NCBI RefSeq assembly: GCF_000005505.3
Contig: NC_016132.3
Location: 15,676,501-15,740,500, forward strand
Origin: Brachypodium distachyon
Lineage: Eukaryota; Streptophyta; Magnoliopsida; Poales; Poaceae
Length of the DNA: 64,000 nucleotides
Reading direction: 5' to 3'
This document shows, piece after piece, positions 1-11,195 of the stretch. Within the stretch, counting starts at the first letter, position 1; every line of letters starts with the position of its first letter. Made by a program: the position numbers and the translations under genes. The notes under the pieces were generated by a model. The model was not told the DNA's origin and did not search any database. It saw only the letters and a list, made by a program, of their open reading frames with translations.

Positions 1-118
1 GTTTCAGCTTTCGAGTTTTAAGTGGTCACAGAGTTCTTAGAAGAATGGTTACTACGAATAGCGTGAAAATAAATTTCCAGGAATATTTTCGTTAAAAAAT
101 TGTAGTGCGATATAAGAC

Positions 119-2611
119 CTCTTCTTGTTCTTGCTGGCTGAATGAGCGCAGAACAAAATTGATGGCACCCAACATTCCAGTTGGTCGTCCGATGCCTGTA
201 AAACATGCGGAGGATGATATTTCAGATTCATAACCTGAACGGCAAAACAATCAAAGAAGTGGGCATCTGGCATACCAATCCTTAGACGTGGGAAATCACG
301 GGTGTTTTTGAAATGGTGAATGACGCTTCTCATCCTGAAACATGTTAAGTAGGACAAAGGTAATGGCATATTACCAATAGCGTCCAACATAGTACTTTGA
401 CATACAAAGTTTAAATGGAGTTCATAAAATGGAACCAGTGAATAAAGTAGAAAGGCAATAAGTTAAATGAATACCCATTATGTCCACCATGTCCCCCCTT
501 TGGCAGTAGATGTAATTTCGCAAAGGGTAAGTCTAGATCATCGTAGATCTAAAAGGAGTCGTAGAACAGCTTGTGAACAATTAGAAAATGGAACATGATA
601 AAGCATCAGCTCAAGAAAAGCATTTACCACAACAACTTGATTGAGCGGTATCTTGAAATATGAAACCAGCATGCCAACCTGCATAAGGGATAAGATCATC
701 GTATTCAGTAAAGGGTAAGTCTAGATTGTAGGTTGTAAGATTTTCCTATCACAAAAACCTGCATAAGGGAGTCCTATTCAGTAAAGGACAACCAAGTACA
801 GTGATTTGTAGGTTGTAGCTGCATTAGAGTTGTGTACTTACAGACTCACCACTTGCATTCATAAAAGTCTGCGGCTTGGCCAGCATTACAGGGACATCAC
901 CAATAAGGCCTATAAAATACAAGGCAATGAGGGCAACAATGCCTTTGCACAAACTTAAATATTTATACGAGGTTTTTACGTTCGAGCGAAGAAAAAATGT
1001 AAATTAAAAACTCGTGTGCTCATGTATTGAATTAAGAGTGACAGAGAGATTGACATGTAGATACATATAACAAAACATTAACTGAAGATATTGGGTGGTT
1101 ACACTTAGTGCATGAAGGTGATTGAGGAAACTTTTTTTCTCAAGAGACAGGATGCATATACAAATGATGGGTTTACAGTCCGCACCCAACTATTCCAGCT
1201 ATGATAATGCCCAAAGGCAACAGGTGGCACCCATCATTTGGGCATAGAATTCTGGAATTCATTTTGAATTCCAGAAACCAACTTGTTTGGGTGGCACGGA
1301 ATTGGCCATAGGAATCCAATCTCAAATTCCATGGAATTACACTATAACTAACCTCAATTCCTTTCTAAAAGCCATCATTTCTCTAGAATTGTCTCTCACT
1401 CTACAATTCCACGTGGTAGACAAACATGATTTTTGAACCCGGAATTCAAATTCAACCAAATGAAATCCTGTCAAAAATTGGATTTCATTTCATTTCTACC
1501 AAATGAAATGAATTCTTGGTTGCCAACGGGCTCTTAGTTGTTCTGTTTGAGGAAAGTGCATTAGGGATACAAAGCAATTGGATACCAATTGTTAAACCAG
1601 GTTACCCCTTGTGCATTATTCTCAAGCGTAATTAGCCGCCCAAAAAAGAAGCTACCAGACACAATAGCACGGGTAGAACGACCAAAACATAACTCAAAAC
1701 TGAGCTAGGCCTATGTTGAGCAGGCCGACATTTATCTTTCAGCTAGTAGTTGTATTAATATAACTCACTCAAAAGTATAACCATTTCAATTATACAATTG
1801 ATGGAACAGTATTGTACAGCTGCGCTTGTTGTAAACAAACAAACTTTGTTGTAGATTACCTTTCCCAACCATTGCCTTGAACTGTCTATTGCTGATAGAG
1901 ATCCCCTCAGCTTCGGCAATAGCATCAATCATCTCAAACCCAACCTGCGAGCCAAATCAAATGATTACAACATGGTATTTGAGATACTGCAATCTGGCCT
2001 GTATGCTAAATGGAAACACCATCCAGGAATCAGGACCACTATTATTCTCAGCTGACAGTATTCAGAAGTTCATGAAAATACAGAGTTAACAGAACCCCAA
2101 TTGTTTCTATCAAGCAAGCAAACAAAAAAGAGAACTCGTCTAAGGCTGAAATCAAGCCTAAGTAGCCTTTCCGAACTCACTAATTAACGTGTGACATATA
2201 TTCTTGTGGACGACATAGTCAAAACAGAGTTGATAAGAAATTGCAATATTTAGCACTGCGATTTACGAATTTACACCATGATTAACTACGACAGGGCTAC
2301 CAGCTGAAACACTAAAATTTCGTTCAGGATACGGGAAGCAGGAGCCAAATCGAAGGAACGCGAGAGCTTACGTTGTGGCGGGTCCCCTTGTACATCCTGC
2401 CGGGGTTCCCGAGCCCGACAAACAGCCAGGGCTTCTGGTCCCCGCCGGCAGCGGCGGCTGCAGAAGAGGAATAGGAAGCATCGGCGGCGCTGCAAGCGGG
2501 ACCGGTCGCCGCCATTCTTCTAGGGCTCAACCGGCCGAACGAGATTCGCGGGAACGCGAGGCGCGTAGATGCTCCGGAAGCGGAGGCGGGGATCCCGGAG
2601 AGAAACCGCAT
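119..2611 (-). CDS. PTH: Peptidyl-tRNA hydrolase, organellar (3' end beyond window)
   Basis: Hydrolyses peptidyl-tRNA released from stalled ribosomes, recycling tRNA; a plastid or mitochondrial form is implied by an N-terminal extension of about 58 residues rich in S, A and R. Exons read on the minus strand: 2611-2372, 1944-1860, 909-842, 678-628, 548-475, 334-276, 195-119, all with GT/AG sites and consistent phases (218 codons). Family motifs appear in order: GLGNPG, GTRHNVGFEM (catalytic His), KPQTFMNASG, YDDLDLP (catalytic Asp), GGHGGHNG, FPRLRIGIGRP. The final roughly 40 residues must lie left of base 1; a GT donor at 118-117 follows QEQEE. The start at 2611 (MRFLSG) is preferred for its transit-peptide look, but an in-frame ATG lies at 2689. 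The maize splicing factor CRS2 is a relative, but these motifs match true hydrolases better. Confidence 0.9.
1209..1531. mobile_element. MITE-like element in PTH intron 2
   Basis: Lies in the intron between 1860 and 909. Imperfect terminal inverted repeats are visible: GCCCAAAGGCAAC on the left and, read inverted, GCCCGTTGGCAAC on the right. The interior is rich in GAATTC and CATTTCATTT palindromic words typical of hAT-type MITEs of grasses. No clear target duplication was seen, so family and exact ends are uncertain. Confidence 0.5.
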
Positions 2612-3474
2612 CCCGGCCCCGGCGCCGTTGGTGGTTTTGTAGAAACGGGTCACAACTTCTGAAGAGTTGCCGGATCCGATTTCGCACACTGATTACAACA
2701 GATTCTTGACCGAATATCGCTGACCGGTTGACCCGCTGACCGCTGCCATAAAGAACTGGATTGGATTGGCCCAATGGCACAAGGACGAGTTCATCTAAGA
2801 ACTTGACCAGCTGACCAGCTGACCCCTGTTCCAAGGACAGGATTGGATTGGCCATTGGTCCAGTGGCACGGCACGAGCCGAGTTTCATCCATGAAAAAAG
2901 GGGCTCATGTGCATGTATTTGTTAAACAGTTAACGGACATTCCTACAACAATGTCAAGACGCAACAAGAAAAAATTATCACAAAACTACAATATTAACGG
3001 ACTAGGCCTCTCTTTCTACATGTACAATGCAAGATGCTAAGACAAGGTGCTTACGAAAATAAACCAAACACTTTTTTAAGCACCAGTGCTTATTTGTATA
3101 GAGGAGGTGTCAAGTTAGACATCTGCTTAGTCTAAATAAACATCAGTGCTTAATAAAAACCGGTTAATTTTTCTAAACACCCACCTAGACATCTTGCATT
3201 GTACATGCTCTTAAAAAAATTCGACACAGACAATCGCGTGAGAAATGTTTCTATAGACAAAGACAATAATTCTGAAGCACAACATCGATCGTTAAACGAG
3301 ATTGATAACCAAATCAACAAGTTCCATCCTAGACTTGCAGGAGGCAGTAGTACTATGCAACAAACATTCTGAAGCACCAAATTAAACATCGGTAAACGAG
3401 ACTCATCACCATTGCTTGCTCAAGATGGACACTTGAGAAGCAAAACCTAATCGATCAAACCAAGACACTTATCA
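2612..3474. other. Intergenic, PTH promoter side; local duplication and MITE
   Basis: Upstream of PTH on the left; 3' flank of the DUF7086 gene on the right. Holds an imperfect tandem duplication (about 2730-2781 and 2813-2872) sharing GGATTGGATTGGCC, and a small TIR element at about 3020-3206. No coding evidence. Confidence 0.5.
3020..3206. mobile_element. Small TIR element (MITE)
   Basis: Perfect 17-bp inverted repeats: ATGTACAATGCAAGATG at 3020-3036 and CATCTTGCATTGTACAT at 3190-3206. The AT-rich interior contains internal inverted words around GTGCTTA. No open frame. Superfamily not determined, and no clear target duplication. Confidence 0.7.
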
Positions 3475-4572
3475 TCAGCAGAACTGCTGGGTCCTTTTCT
3501 GGCGATCAGCGGTGAGATTGAACAACTTATCAGGGCAAAGCTGGTTGAGCAGCTCCATGTACGCCAGATACAGCACCCGATCCTTGGCGCCCGTGCGATG
3601 CTTCTTGGCATGTGAACACAAGTGCTTGAGCTGCTCCAGCGTGCAGAACCCCAGCGCCTGCCCCAGCACGAGGAACACCCAGTTGATCCGCTCCTTCTCC
3701 GGCGGGATCACGGCGCGGACGCTGCCCCGCTGCCCGCACCCGCCGCAGTCCGCCATGGCCGGGCTCTGCCAGGCCTCCGGGGCACGGTCGTTCATGTCGT
3801 CGATGTGGCGCGCCACGAAGCTCCGGACTTCCAGGAACTTGGTGGCGATGTCGTAGGAGATTGTCTTCCGGGCCTCGCAGCGCCGGCATTGGACTTCGCC
3901 CTCGATTGTCGTGATGCCGAGCTGGGCGAGCTCGGAGATTGAACGGTGGATTCCCAAGCGGGATGTTGCCCATGGGAATGGCGGCGGCGGCGCGGGGACG
4001 GCGTTGTTGTTGGGCGGCGGCGGCAATGGCGGGTCGCCGCTGTTGAGGATGACGGGGAGAGGTTGTGGCGCAGGAGTGTCGTTGTTGGAGGTGCGGCGCC
4101 GGACTGCGCGACGGAAGCGGCGAGGGCCCGCCGGCGCCGGGGAAGAAGAAGCTGGGACAGTCGTCCCGATAAATCTCGTGCGAATCTGTGAGGCGCCTGC
4201 GCCATTGCCTGCAGGCGGATGCGAAGAAGAACCGATCTGAACTCCGGTCGGAGCAGCAATGAAGCCGGCGGCCGTACCGGCATCAGGGACATGCGGTGGG
4301 AAGAAGGGGATGAGCGGCAACACCGGAAGATCGTCGGAGCAGCGCTGCGGCTGCACCACGGGGGCTACGACGAGGGGAGCCTCGCGGGGCAACGTCGTCG
4401 TCGTGGACGGAGCGAGCGTGCCGCCGCCGCTGTAGATGGAGCCGAGCGAGAGATGCCACAGCGGCGGTGAGCGGCCGTCTCCATCGTCCTGGTCGCCAAT
4501 CCGCTTCAGACCCGAGGAGGAGGAGGAACCAGGATGGCCGCCAGAGAAGAAGGACTCCTCCTCCTTCCCCAT
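3475..4572 (-). CDS. DUF7086 domain protein, intronless
   Basis: A complete 365-residue frame with a start inside a good context and no introns. Residues 1-195 are low-complexity (S, G, P, A-rich). Residues 199-350 form a conserved plant domain of unknown function, DUF7086: it opens with PFPWATSR, has ITTIEGEVQCRRC (C229, C232), a second pair DCGGCG (C276, C279), then INWVFLVLGQALGFCTLEQL and HRTGAKDRVLYLAY. The two CxxC pairs could bind a metal; that is inference. Molecular function is not known. A TATA-like ATAAATAC lies about 58 bp before the ATG. Confidence 0.88.
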   Translation of the reverse strand: MGKEEESFFSGGHPGSSSSSGLKRIGDQDDGDGRSPPLWHLSLGSIYSGGGTLAPSTTTTLPREAPLVVAPVVQPQRCSDDLPVLPLIPFFPPHVPDAGTAAGFIAAPTGVQIGSSSHPPAGNGAGASQIRTRFIGTTVPASSSPAPAGPRRFRRAVRRRTSNNDTPAPQPLPVILNSGDPPLPPPPNNNAVPAPPPPFPWATSRLGIHRSISELAQLGITTIEGEVQCRRCEARKTISYDIATKFLEVRSFVARHIDDMNDRAPEAWQSPAMADCGGCGQRGSVRAVIPPEKERINWVFLVLGQALGFCTLEQLKHLCSHAKKHRTGAKDRVLYLAYMELLNQLCPDKLFNLTADRQKRTQQFC

Positions 4573-4628
4573 GGCGGACGGGGCACTGGGAAAATCGATT
4601 GCGTGTAGAACGCTTTCAGTTCGGGCCG

Positions 4629-4638
4629 GTATTTATGC
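4629..4638 (-). promoter_or_regulatory. TATA-like box of the DUF7086 gene
   Basis: Read on the minus strand this is CATAAATACC, 57-66 bp upstream of the ATG at 4572, a plausible core-promoter position. Confidence 0.45.
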
Positions 4639-4660
4639 AAAGAGAGGAAGTGTGGATTCG

Positions 4661-4835
4661 GTTTGTTACTGCTGGTACTCCCTAAGTCCCTATTCATCGG
4701 TTCGGATTCCTGTAAATTGGAGAATGGACCGTGTTCACACGCAGCCGGGTAATCTGCTGAAGTTTGTTACAACTAGTACTATGTGTTCGGATTCCTATTA
4801 GAAGATAGACCGTGTTCACATTGACCCGGGTAATT
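4661..4835. repeat. Imperfect tandem duplication, ~100-bp period
   Basis: Two copies start GTTTGTTAC at 4661 and 4762. They share TTCGGATTCCT, GACCGTGTTCACA and CCGGGTAAT in the same order. The duplication lies just upstream of the DUF7086 core promoter. Confidence 0.7.
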
Positions 4836-4894
4836 TTTTAAGACCATGGTCAACTGAAAAAATAAATCGACTAAAAAGTCCAAGGATAATAATA

Positions 4895-6391
4895 TCATTT
4901 TTTTAAAATGGGGTTTATATTACAATCACGCATAAACTGGCTCATCACGCAGGAAGTCACGTAGTCACACAAAACCCTAGTAGACCACACAACTACGGCA
5001 CCAACTTGCAATACTATGAGCGGCAACGGTACAAAGCCTATTGATTTTACGAACTTGTATGCCAGGATCAAAGAGCATGATCTGTTTGATATCCTCGTAA
5101 ATACCACATATGGGTGAACGATCCTTCTCCGTAGAGTTAATGGCCACGGAGACAGCAAGGCAATCCGTTTCAAGAGTGGCCGGAAGATCAGACATCGAGA
5201 GAAGACTGTTGATGCCTTCCAAGCAGGCAAGAGCTTCGGCCGTTTCTGCACTAGGGCAATCGTTAATGACGTTCCAAGCAGATACCAAGACTTTACCGGT
5301 ATGATCACGAACCATGGGCCCCCAGGTAGCGGAGTTGTTCGACTCCTGGAAGCTAGTATCCACATTCACTTTGAGCATGCCTTGAGTCGAAGCCTCCCAA
5401 TTTTTGGTTTGCCCGGTAATCACAAGAGGCTGCGTCAGCTGCACCGGGCCATCCAGGATTCCTTTACCTTTTGCATCGATGATCTGCGAATTGGTTGTTC
5501 CATCTGCAGCAAGAGTATCTAGCTAGTTGAATAGGAAGTGGCAAAAGCCTCAACGGAAGCATCCCCTTTTGCAAAGATAATGTCATTACAAAGATGCCAG
5601 GCGCGCCACCACAGGAACATGGGTTTAATGCGGCACTCGGGATTAACTCTATCCATTAAAATTGGAACCCAATCTCTGCCGGTATAAGAGAGGATGTCTT
5701 CTGATGGGAGAGCCAATTGTTGACAAACACAATCATGGAGAGCCTTCGCTTTCGTGCGGACGACTGCATGGGAGCCGTGCTCGGGTGCCATGCCACAGAT
5801 AGAGCACACGGGGAGGATATCTATGGCCCGACGATGTCTATTTTCTTGAACTGCAAGGGTATTGGTTGCTAACCTCCAATCAAAAATCCTAATCTTCGGC
5901 GCGACATTCACTTTCCAGACATTTGCCCAAATTTTCATTCCACCGTCGGGAGATGTACTGTCACCATTGGAATTTAAGTTCTGCTTTAGGGTTAGAGCAA
6001 GGCCGTAGGCGCTCTGAACTCAGAATTCCAGTCTTCTCGTAATGCCAATCACAGGCAGCAGCTTGATCTTTAGAATATCTTGAGCATCAAAGGAGTGAAA
6101 AATCGAGTGGACTAGCAGGGAGTTCCAAGTATTATTGTCCTGGTTTATGAGGTTCGCGACACGACGGATACCAGAGCGGTTAGCAGGGGTCGACACCTGG
6201 AGATTTGGGGAGTTTAGGGTCGCAGACTTCAGTTTCAAGAAATTGATATGGCTCATAGTGGCGGTTTCACTACGGATTGAGGGCATGGGGCTATGGGTGA
6301 ATAGAGCAATCGGTGGATCAGTCTGGTTCTTTGGTAGTTGGGTCTTCAGGGCATCGATCATGGTTCGTAGTGTTGTTGTTCTCGACAACAA
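4895..6391 (-). mobile_element. 3' part of a LINE (non-LTR retrotransposon)
   Basis: Read on the minus strand, 6391-6020 resembles the region after the reverse transcriptase (VANLINQDNNTWN, then DAQDILKIKL). 5938-5519 is a zf-RVT-like region (VNVAPKIRIFDWRL, then CSICGMAPEHGSHAV). 5444-4977 is an RNase H-like RVT_3 domain (LKVNVDTSF with the first acidic residue, AETAEALACLEGI, ETDCLAVSVAIN). Stops and frame changes separate the pieces, so it is dead. A T run at 4899-4905 would be its A-rich tail. The reverse transcriptase catalytic part is missing. Confidence 0.8.
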
Positions 6392-6404
6392 TTAGAGTAA
6401 GGGG

Positions 6405-7277
6405 TGTCAATGCTCGATGGCACAAGTACGGGTATAAAAGTAGGACGTGTATGCCGGTCTTATAGCGAAGGTCGCCGTACACTTGGACAAGTTGACACGT
6501 CTATATTTTTTTAATAGGTTCGGTCGACCCTGCGACTTAATTCTATGTTAGGAAAAGATTCGAGGGGGTTGTTATCCTAGGGCTTGGGCCGAGCGGATCT
6601 TCCCAAGACATCTTTTAGCGAGAGATTCGTCGGGGCCGCCTCGTACTTGGACCGAACTCGTCTTTCCAAGTATCGAGGTTAGGATACCCTCGAAACTCTA
6701 ACCCAACCCCTTCTCCTTCGAGCCCATGCCAACCAAGGTTAGTTCGGAGCCTCGAAACTAGAGTCCCTTAGAAGGCTTCCTCGAGGCCGATCGACTTTCA
6801 ATCGAGAGCGGCGCGCGAGAGCGAACCTTAGAGGGAACACTCTAGCCCTCTCCCTTTGAGTTTATTCAAGCGAGAGTGAATGGTACATGCCCCCATGGGG
6901 GGTATTTATAACTTAGAGATCCATGACAAAAGACCATGGCTACCCTTGCGGGAGAGAGAAAAGTTAGGGCAAAATGGTAAAAGTGGTTCCTTGGTCCATA
7001 ACTTTTGTGTGCACCATGAGGTGAAAAGTGAGGGTTGATACATGGTCCACCATGGACCAAAAGCCTCATCTCCACACCTTTCTTGCCCCCTACTCTAGCT
7101 CATTCCACCCTTTGACCATGGCATGAGAGGCTTGACTTGTTGACTTGTCTTCCTTTGCCATGTAGGATTGACTGCGCCACGTGGGCGTCTTGACTCATGC
7201 TTGGGAAATGTTGACTTAGTCGTTGCCACGTAGGATTTACGGCCTGGCCCATATAAGGATTTTATTTTACTACAACA
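6405..7277 (-). repeat. 3' LTR of the truncated Tat element
   Basis: On the minus strand it starts TGTTGTAGTAAAAT at 7277 and ends GCATTGACA at 6405, 873 bp, with canonical TG...CA ends. No partner LTR occurs in the window, so the ends rest on the terminal motifs and the adjacent PPT-like sequence only. Confidence 0.6.
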
Positions 7278-8914
7278 GTAGCCCACTTGAGCCGGAGGCA
7301 TTGAGAATGCCTTCGGGTCAACCTTCGATGCGAGACTTTTGATCCTTTTTCTCGTTCTTGTATTTATGATGGCGTCTTTGATAAATTCCCTGGCAGGCTC
7401 CCTTGTGAGGGACAGAGGTACTTGGTTGTTTTCCTGCAAAGAATAGGAGCCTTGGAGGCGTTTCGGGGAAATTCCATGCTTACGGCGAATTTCTGTGCGA
7501 GAAATCAAGTTTCGGTGGGTATTTTAGCAAAAACAGGGACCCCAAGGGCCTCTCTACGAGAAATCCGGTGTCCCGGAGGACTTTTTTGCAAAAATCAGGG
7601 GCCCTGCGGGCCTCCCAAAAATTTCTGAGGTCTTATTGGTAATTCTCCCGAAAGCTTGGGCTATCTTGCAATTTTCATTGAGCCTTGTCGGCCGCATGCG
7701 TGGACGCGGGCGGGGCCGGCTTCGCGCGCGAGCCGGGCCAGAGCTTGGGCTGCCTTCGGGCGCGCCACACTTCTTTTTTTTTAACAGGCCGACTTCTTGG
7801 GCCACGGTTGGGCCTCGGCCCAGCCGGGACCGATACCGGTTTGGGAATAAGTGGGAGATCCGACGGCCACAGGTGTGGGTGCGCCCTAGATCGGACGGCC
7901 CTGGGCCATCGTCTTCCTTCGTACGGGAGGGGACCGAACGGTCCACACTTTGCCTTTTGCAGTCGGAGCTCGTCACCGGGGGGTGAGCCAGTGCGGCGAG
8001 GACGCGGGACCTGCGCGCGGGGCGCCCTCCTTCGGCCAGGCCGTCTTCCTTTAGGGAAAAGGGGGTGCTTCCCCTTCCCATTTCTTCCCTCCCCTTTGTC
8101 TTGTTCCTTGGTGAGAAGGACGGCGAGGTGTCGCCGCACCATTGGCCTGGCCCGGACGCCTAGGGGCTCCGGTGGCCTCTAAAATGGAGACCTTGGGTAC
8201 TGAGAAGCTTCACACCATATTTGTTTGGCTTGCCCGGTGCCGAAGACGCGTTCGGCGGCATCCGACATTTCTTCAAGAGCTTGGTGTAGTAGGGAGCTCC
8301 ATAGGGGCATTAGCTACTTCCCACGTACGACGGAGGTTGTGTTGGTTGCCGAGGTGCGGCCACGGAAGCTCTCCATCACCGAGTCTTGGTGGGGACGCGG
8401 GGCACGCCCTAGGCCGCTAGGAGCGAGGTGCCGATCGTGCCTCCAAGTTCTCCTGGGAGATCCTCGTCGTCGGCCGCGCCTTCCTTGTTCTTGTGGGGGT
8501 AAGTGCAGCCTCGTGGTGTCAGTTTTGGTGTCTTCTAGGCGCCGGTGAGCCTTGCGGGCTTTTAGTCGAGCACCTTCGGTGCGTCCTGGGCGACACGACG
8601 TGGCGCACGTTCGGCGTGGCTTGGTGCGAGCCTGCTGCGGTGTTGGTGCGGCGGGGAGCGCGGCGTGTGCATGAGCAAGGCACGACACCGTGTGGACGCG
8701 GCGCGGGCACAGCACGAACGCAACTCGAGCGCGGCACGGGCACGGCCCGCGGGACGGCCCAACCGGCCCAGGTTTCTTTTTTCTTCCTTTGACACAGCGA
8801 CATGGGCCGGGCGCCTCGGCCCAGGAGCTTGGCTCCCTCTCCTCCTTTTTTTTTGCCTCCTTTCGGAATTTTGCCGCTCTTGGCTAATTTTCAGCGGGTC
8901 TTTTTGCAGGTGAG

Positions 8915-10942
8915 ATGGCGGGACCCGATGTCGAGCGTCCGGTCGGTGAACCGTTGAGGGGGTTTCCCAAGGGGCCCGAGACGCAGCTTGCGGCGAACCG
9001 TCCGTTGCGGAAGAAGAAGGTCTCCTTCCGCCCTCACGGTGGTCCTCCCTTGGTCCCGACGGTGCCGGTGGATGGTGGAGGTTGGGCGCACGACCACCTT
9101 CTTCCCTCATTGACGAGCCTCGAGGATCTTGCCCAGCTGGAGGAGGCGGGATACTTCCCCAAGGGGGATGGTATCCTGCCTGATGGCGAGGAGGTTAGGC
9201 TCGACCAACGGCGGCGTTCGGGATGCATCGTGGCATTCTCGGCTTGGTTTCACACCGGCATGTGTGCCTGTTCACCCCTTCTTGCTGGAGTTCCTGGAGA
9301 CGTACGGCATCGAGTTGGCCAAGCTTCACCCGTCGACGATCGTGAGGTTGAACGTTTTCAGGTGGCTGTGTGAGACGGCGCTTCACGAGGAGCCCTCGAT
9401 GAAGCTTCTGCTGTTCTACTTCACCGTGGAGGTGAGGGAGTTGCTCACTCCGGACGGCTTTGCTTTGAGCGCCTTTGGTTCGGTGAACCTGAGGCTTTGT
9501 TCCGGTTTTGGGGACGACTTCCTGCTCATGCCGGGGAAGAGCGCGGAGCGGTTGTTCGTCAAGTGGGAGTCCCAGTGGTTTCTTCTTCGGGCCTCGAAGA
9601 CCTGTCTTCGGCACACGGGTGATCTCCCTCAGCACTCTGGGGCCGGAGGCCTTAGGGAGGTGTCTCACCCCGGTGATCCTCGGTCGGCCGACCTCTGGAA
9701 GGTGGCCAAGATCAAGGAGGTGTCTGCCGAGAGGAGCTTTCGTGACCTCATTGAGAAGATGGTGATGGCGGGGCGCTTCATGATGAGGAGTCGTCCGAGG
9801 TCCGAGATTGGGATCCCTCGATCTTTCCGTCCTCCACAGCTTGTCACCGCACGTGAGTGTCACCCCTCTCCCCCTCGCGCTTTGATTGTTTTCCCTTGTG
9901 TAGGTACTTAACAGTTTTGGCTTGTCTTTTTCAACGACGTTTTCTGAGAAGAGGGCGGCATTGTGGGCCGCACAGCTGATAGGTCCGTATGGAGGACCAG
10001 AGCACCGCGACTACGAGACCAAGATCAGCGAGGGAGGATGCCACAACATCATCGCGAAGTGCTTCGGGAAGATGGTGCCGATGCGACAGGACCCGAAGCT
10101 TGGTCGCCTTCTCCGAGTGGGCGATCGCTACTCCCGCTTGGCGACACCGTCAATGTTGGCGGTGGGGTCCAAGTTACGGGACTCTTGTGGGAAGGCGAAG
10201 GTGGGAACGGCGGTGTTGGGCTTGGCGGTGCCTGTCGCGCCGGTCCACAAGATACCTCGTCCGTTGAGTGGATGCAAGAGGAAAGCTCCCCTGACTCCTT
10301 GTCCTTCTCTTGACTACGCCCCAGCGGATTCGGCGGATCTCGTCATGGGCGAGTCGAGGTCCCCCCTACGGGTGACCTTGGACCTGCACATGAAGGGGAA
10401 GATTGGACTTGAGCAAGTTCTTCCTCCTTCAAGTCACGAGGTTGAGGCTTTCACTCGCGAGACGGGGCTTCGGCTTCGGAGCGACTCAGTGGTGGAGTTG
10501 TCGACCGGAGCCAGCGATGTGGGCGTCCAGGTGTTCTCCATTGGTCGCGAGCGTCCCAAGGAGGATGCTCCTACCTCGGGTGAGGGCCCTTCTCTTTTGG
10601 TCATGTCATCCTTTTTCCGAATGATTTTGACATGATTTTCTTGGTTTGTTTTCAGGTGCGAGGGTCGCGAAGCCCGGGGTTCATGAGGGCGAGCCCCCGA
10701 CTCGAGCGAGGGATGGAGCACTTCCGACGACCAAGGATGGAGCGAGAGACCCTTTCATGACAGTGGAGCTGGTGAGCATCCGTGACGTATCTTCCTTGAT
10801 CCTTCGGGTTAGCTTTGTGCTAATTCCATCTTCTTTGTAGGCGAGGGGTTTGGTCGAGGCCGTGGGTGCCCTTCCTGCCCTCAGGACTCAGGTGGGGGCA
10901 CTTTTCGCTGCTTTGGACGTGGAGATGTCCAAATCTACCCTT
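8915..10942 (+). pseudogene. Extra gene antisense to the Tat element (PF04195-like)
   Basis: The frame opens MAGPDVERP and runs to about 9240, where a frameshift leads into a frame with VPVHPFLLEFLETYGIE and VRLNVFRWLCETALHEEPS. This is the pattern of the putative gypsy-type transposon domain (PF04195). Intron-like junctions follow: donor 9853 (GTGAGTG), donor 10,580 (GTGAGG) with acceptor ending 10,655 (TTGTTTTCAG), donor 10,772 (GTGAGC) with acceptor ending 10,840 (TTCTTTGTAG). Exon 10,841 onward is cut by the truncation near 10,942. Function unknown. It is the counterpart of the antisense gene at 24,092-27,463. Confidence 0.65.
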
Positions 10943-11195
10943 GCCTTGAATTATGAAACGGATGGAATAGTTTATAAATTTCGATTGGCTACCGAGCTGA
11001 CCGGGTTATATACTTTTAACTGTTTCACAAACAGCTCGTATAAATTTGTGTATTTGGATCAAGCCGACACTCGTTTCTAGTGTTCTCTATGCATCCGGTA
11101 ACAAAATTACAGAACACCATGTTTGCACAAGCTGAACTACCCTCATAGGTTTTGAAAAGACACATGAGCCGTCAGTCTAAACAGAGATAATTTAA
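10943..11195. other. Unassigned spacer
   Basis: AT-rich, unlike the GC-rich element to its left. A short frame runs from the retroelement into it up to 11,080, which I take as chance read-through. Nothing recognisable. Confidence 0.4.

Larger units (their letters stand above)
6405..10942 (-). mobile_element. Truncated Tat-lineage Ty3/gypsy element, minus orientation
   Basis: Only the 3' half remains: one LTR (6405-7277), the 3' untranslated part, and a plus-strand gene (8915-10942) that is antisense to the element. The last base before the LTR on the minus strand follows GTGGGCTAC, like the GGGGGCTAC seen before the 3' LTR of the complete element at 27,869. gag and pol are absent; homology seems to stop near 10,942. 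The GC-rich part 7,650-8,900 has no frame I can assign. Confidence 0.7.

Noticed and set aside
119..2611. CRS2 group II intron splicing factor instead of PTH
   Set aside because: FMNASGES, IYDDLDLP and GGHGGHNGMRSVI fit catalytic hydrolases better than the CRS2 versions I recall.
2689..2689. Upstream in-frame ATG as the PTH start
   Set aside because: The extra 26 residues lack transit-peptide character compared with the MRFLSG start at 2611; kept only as an alternative.
7554..8803. Many overlapping frames in the GC-rich part of the truncated element
   Set aside because: Open by composition in several frames at once; none has a recognisable motif.
10850..11080. Frame crossing the right edge of the truncated Tat element
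   Set aside because: Composition changes abruptly near 10,942; read-through into unrelated AT-rich DNA.
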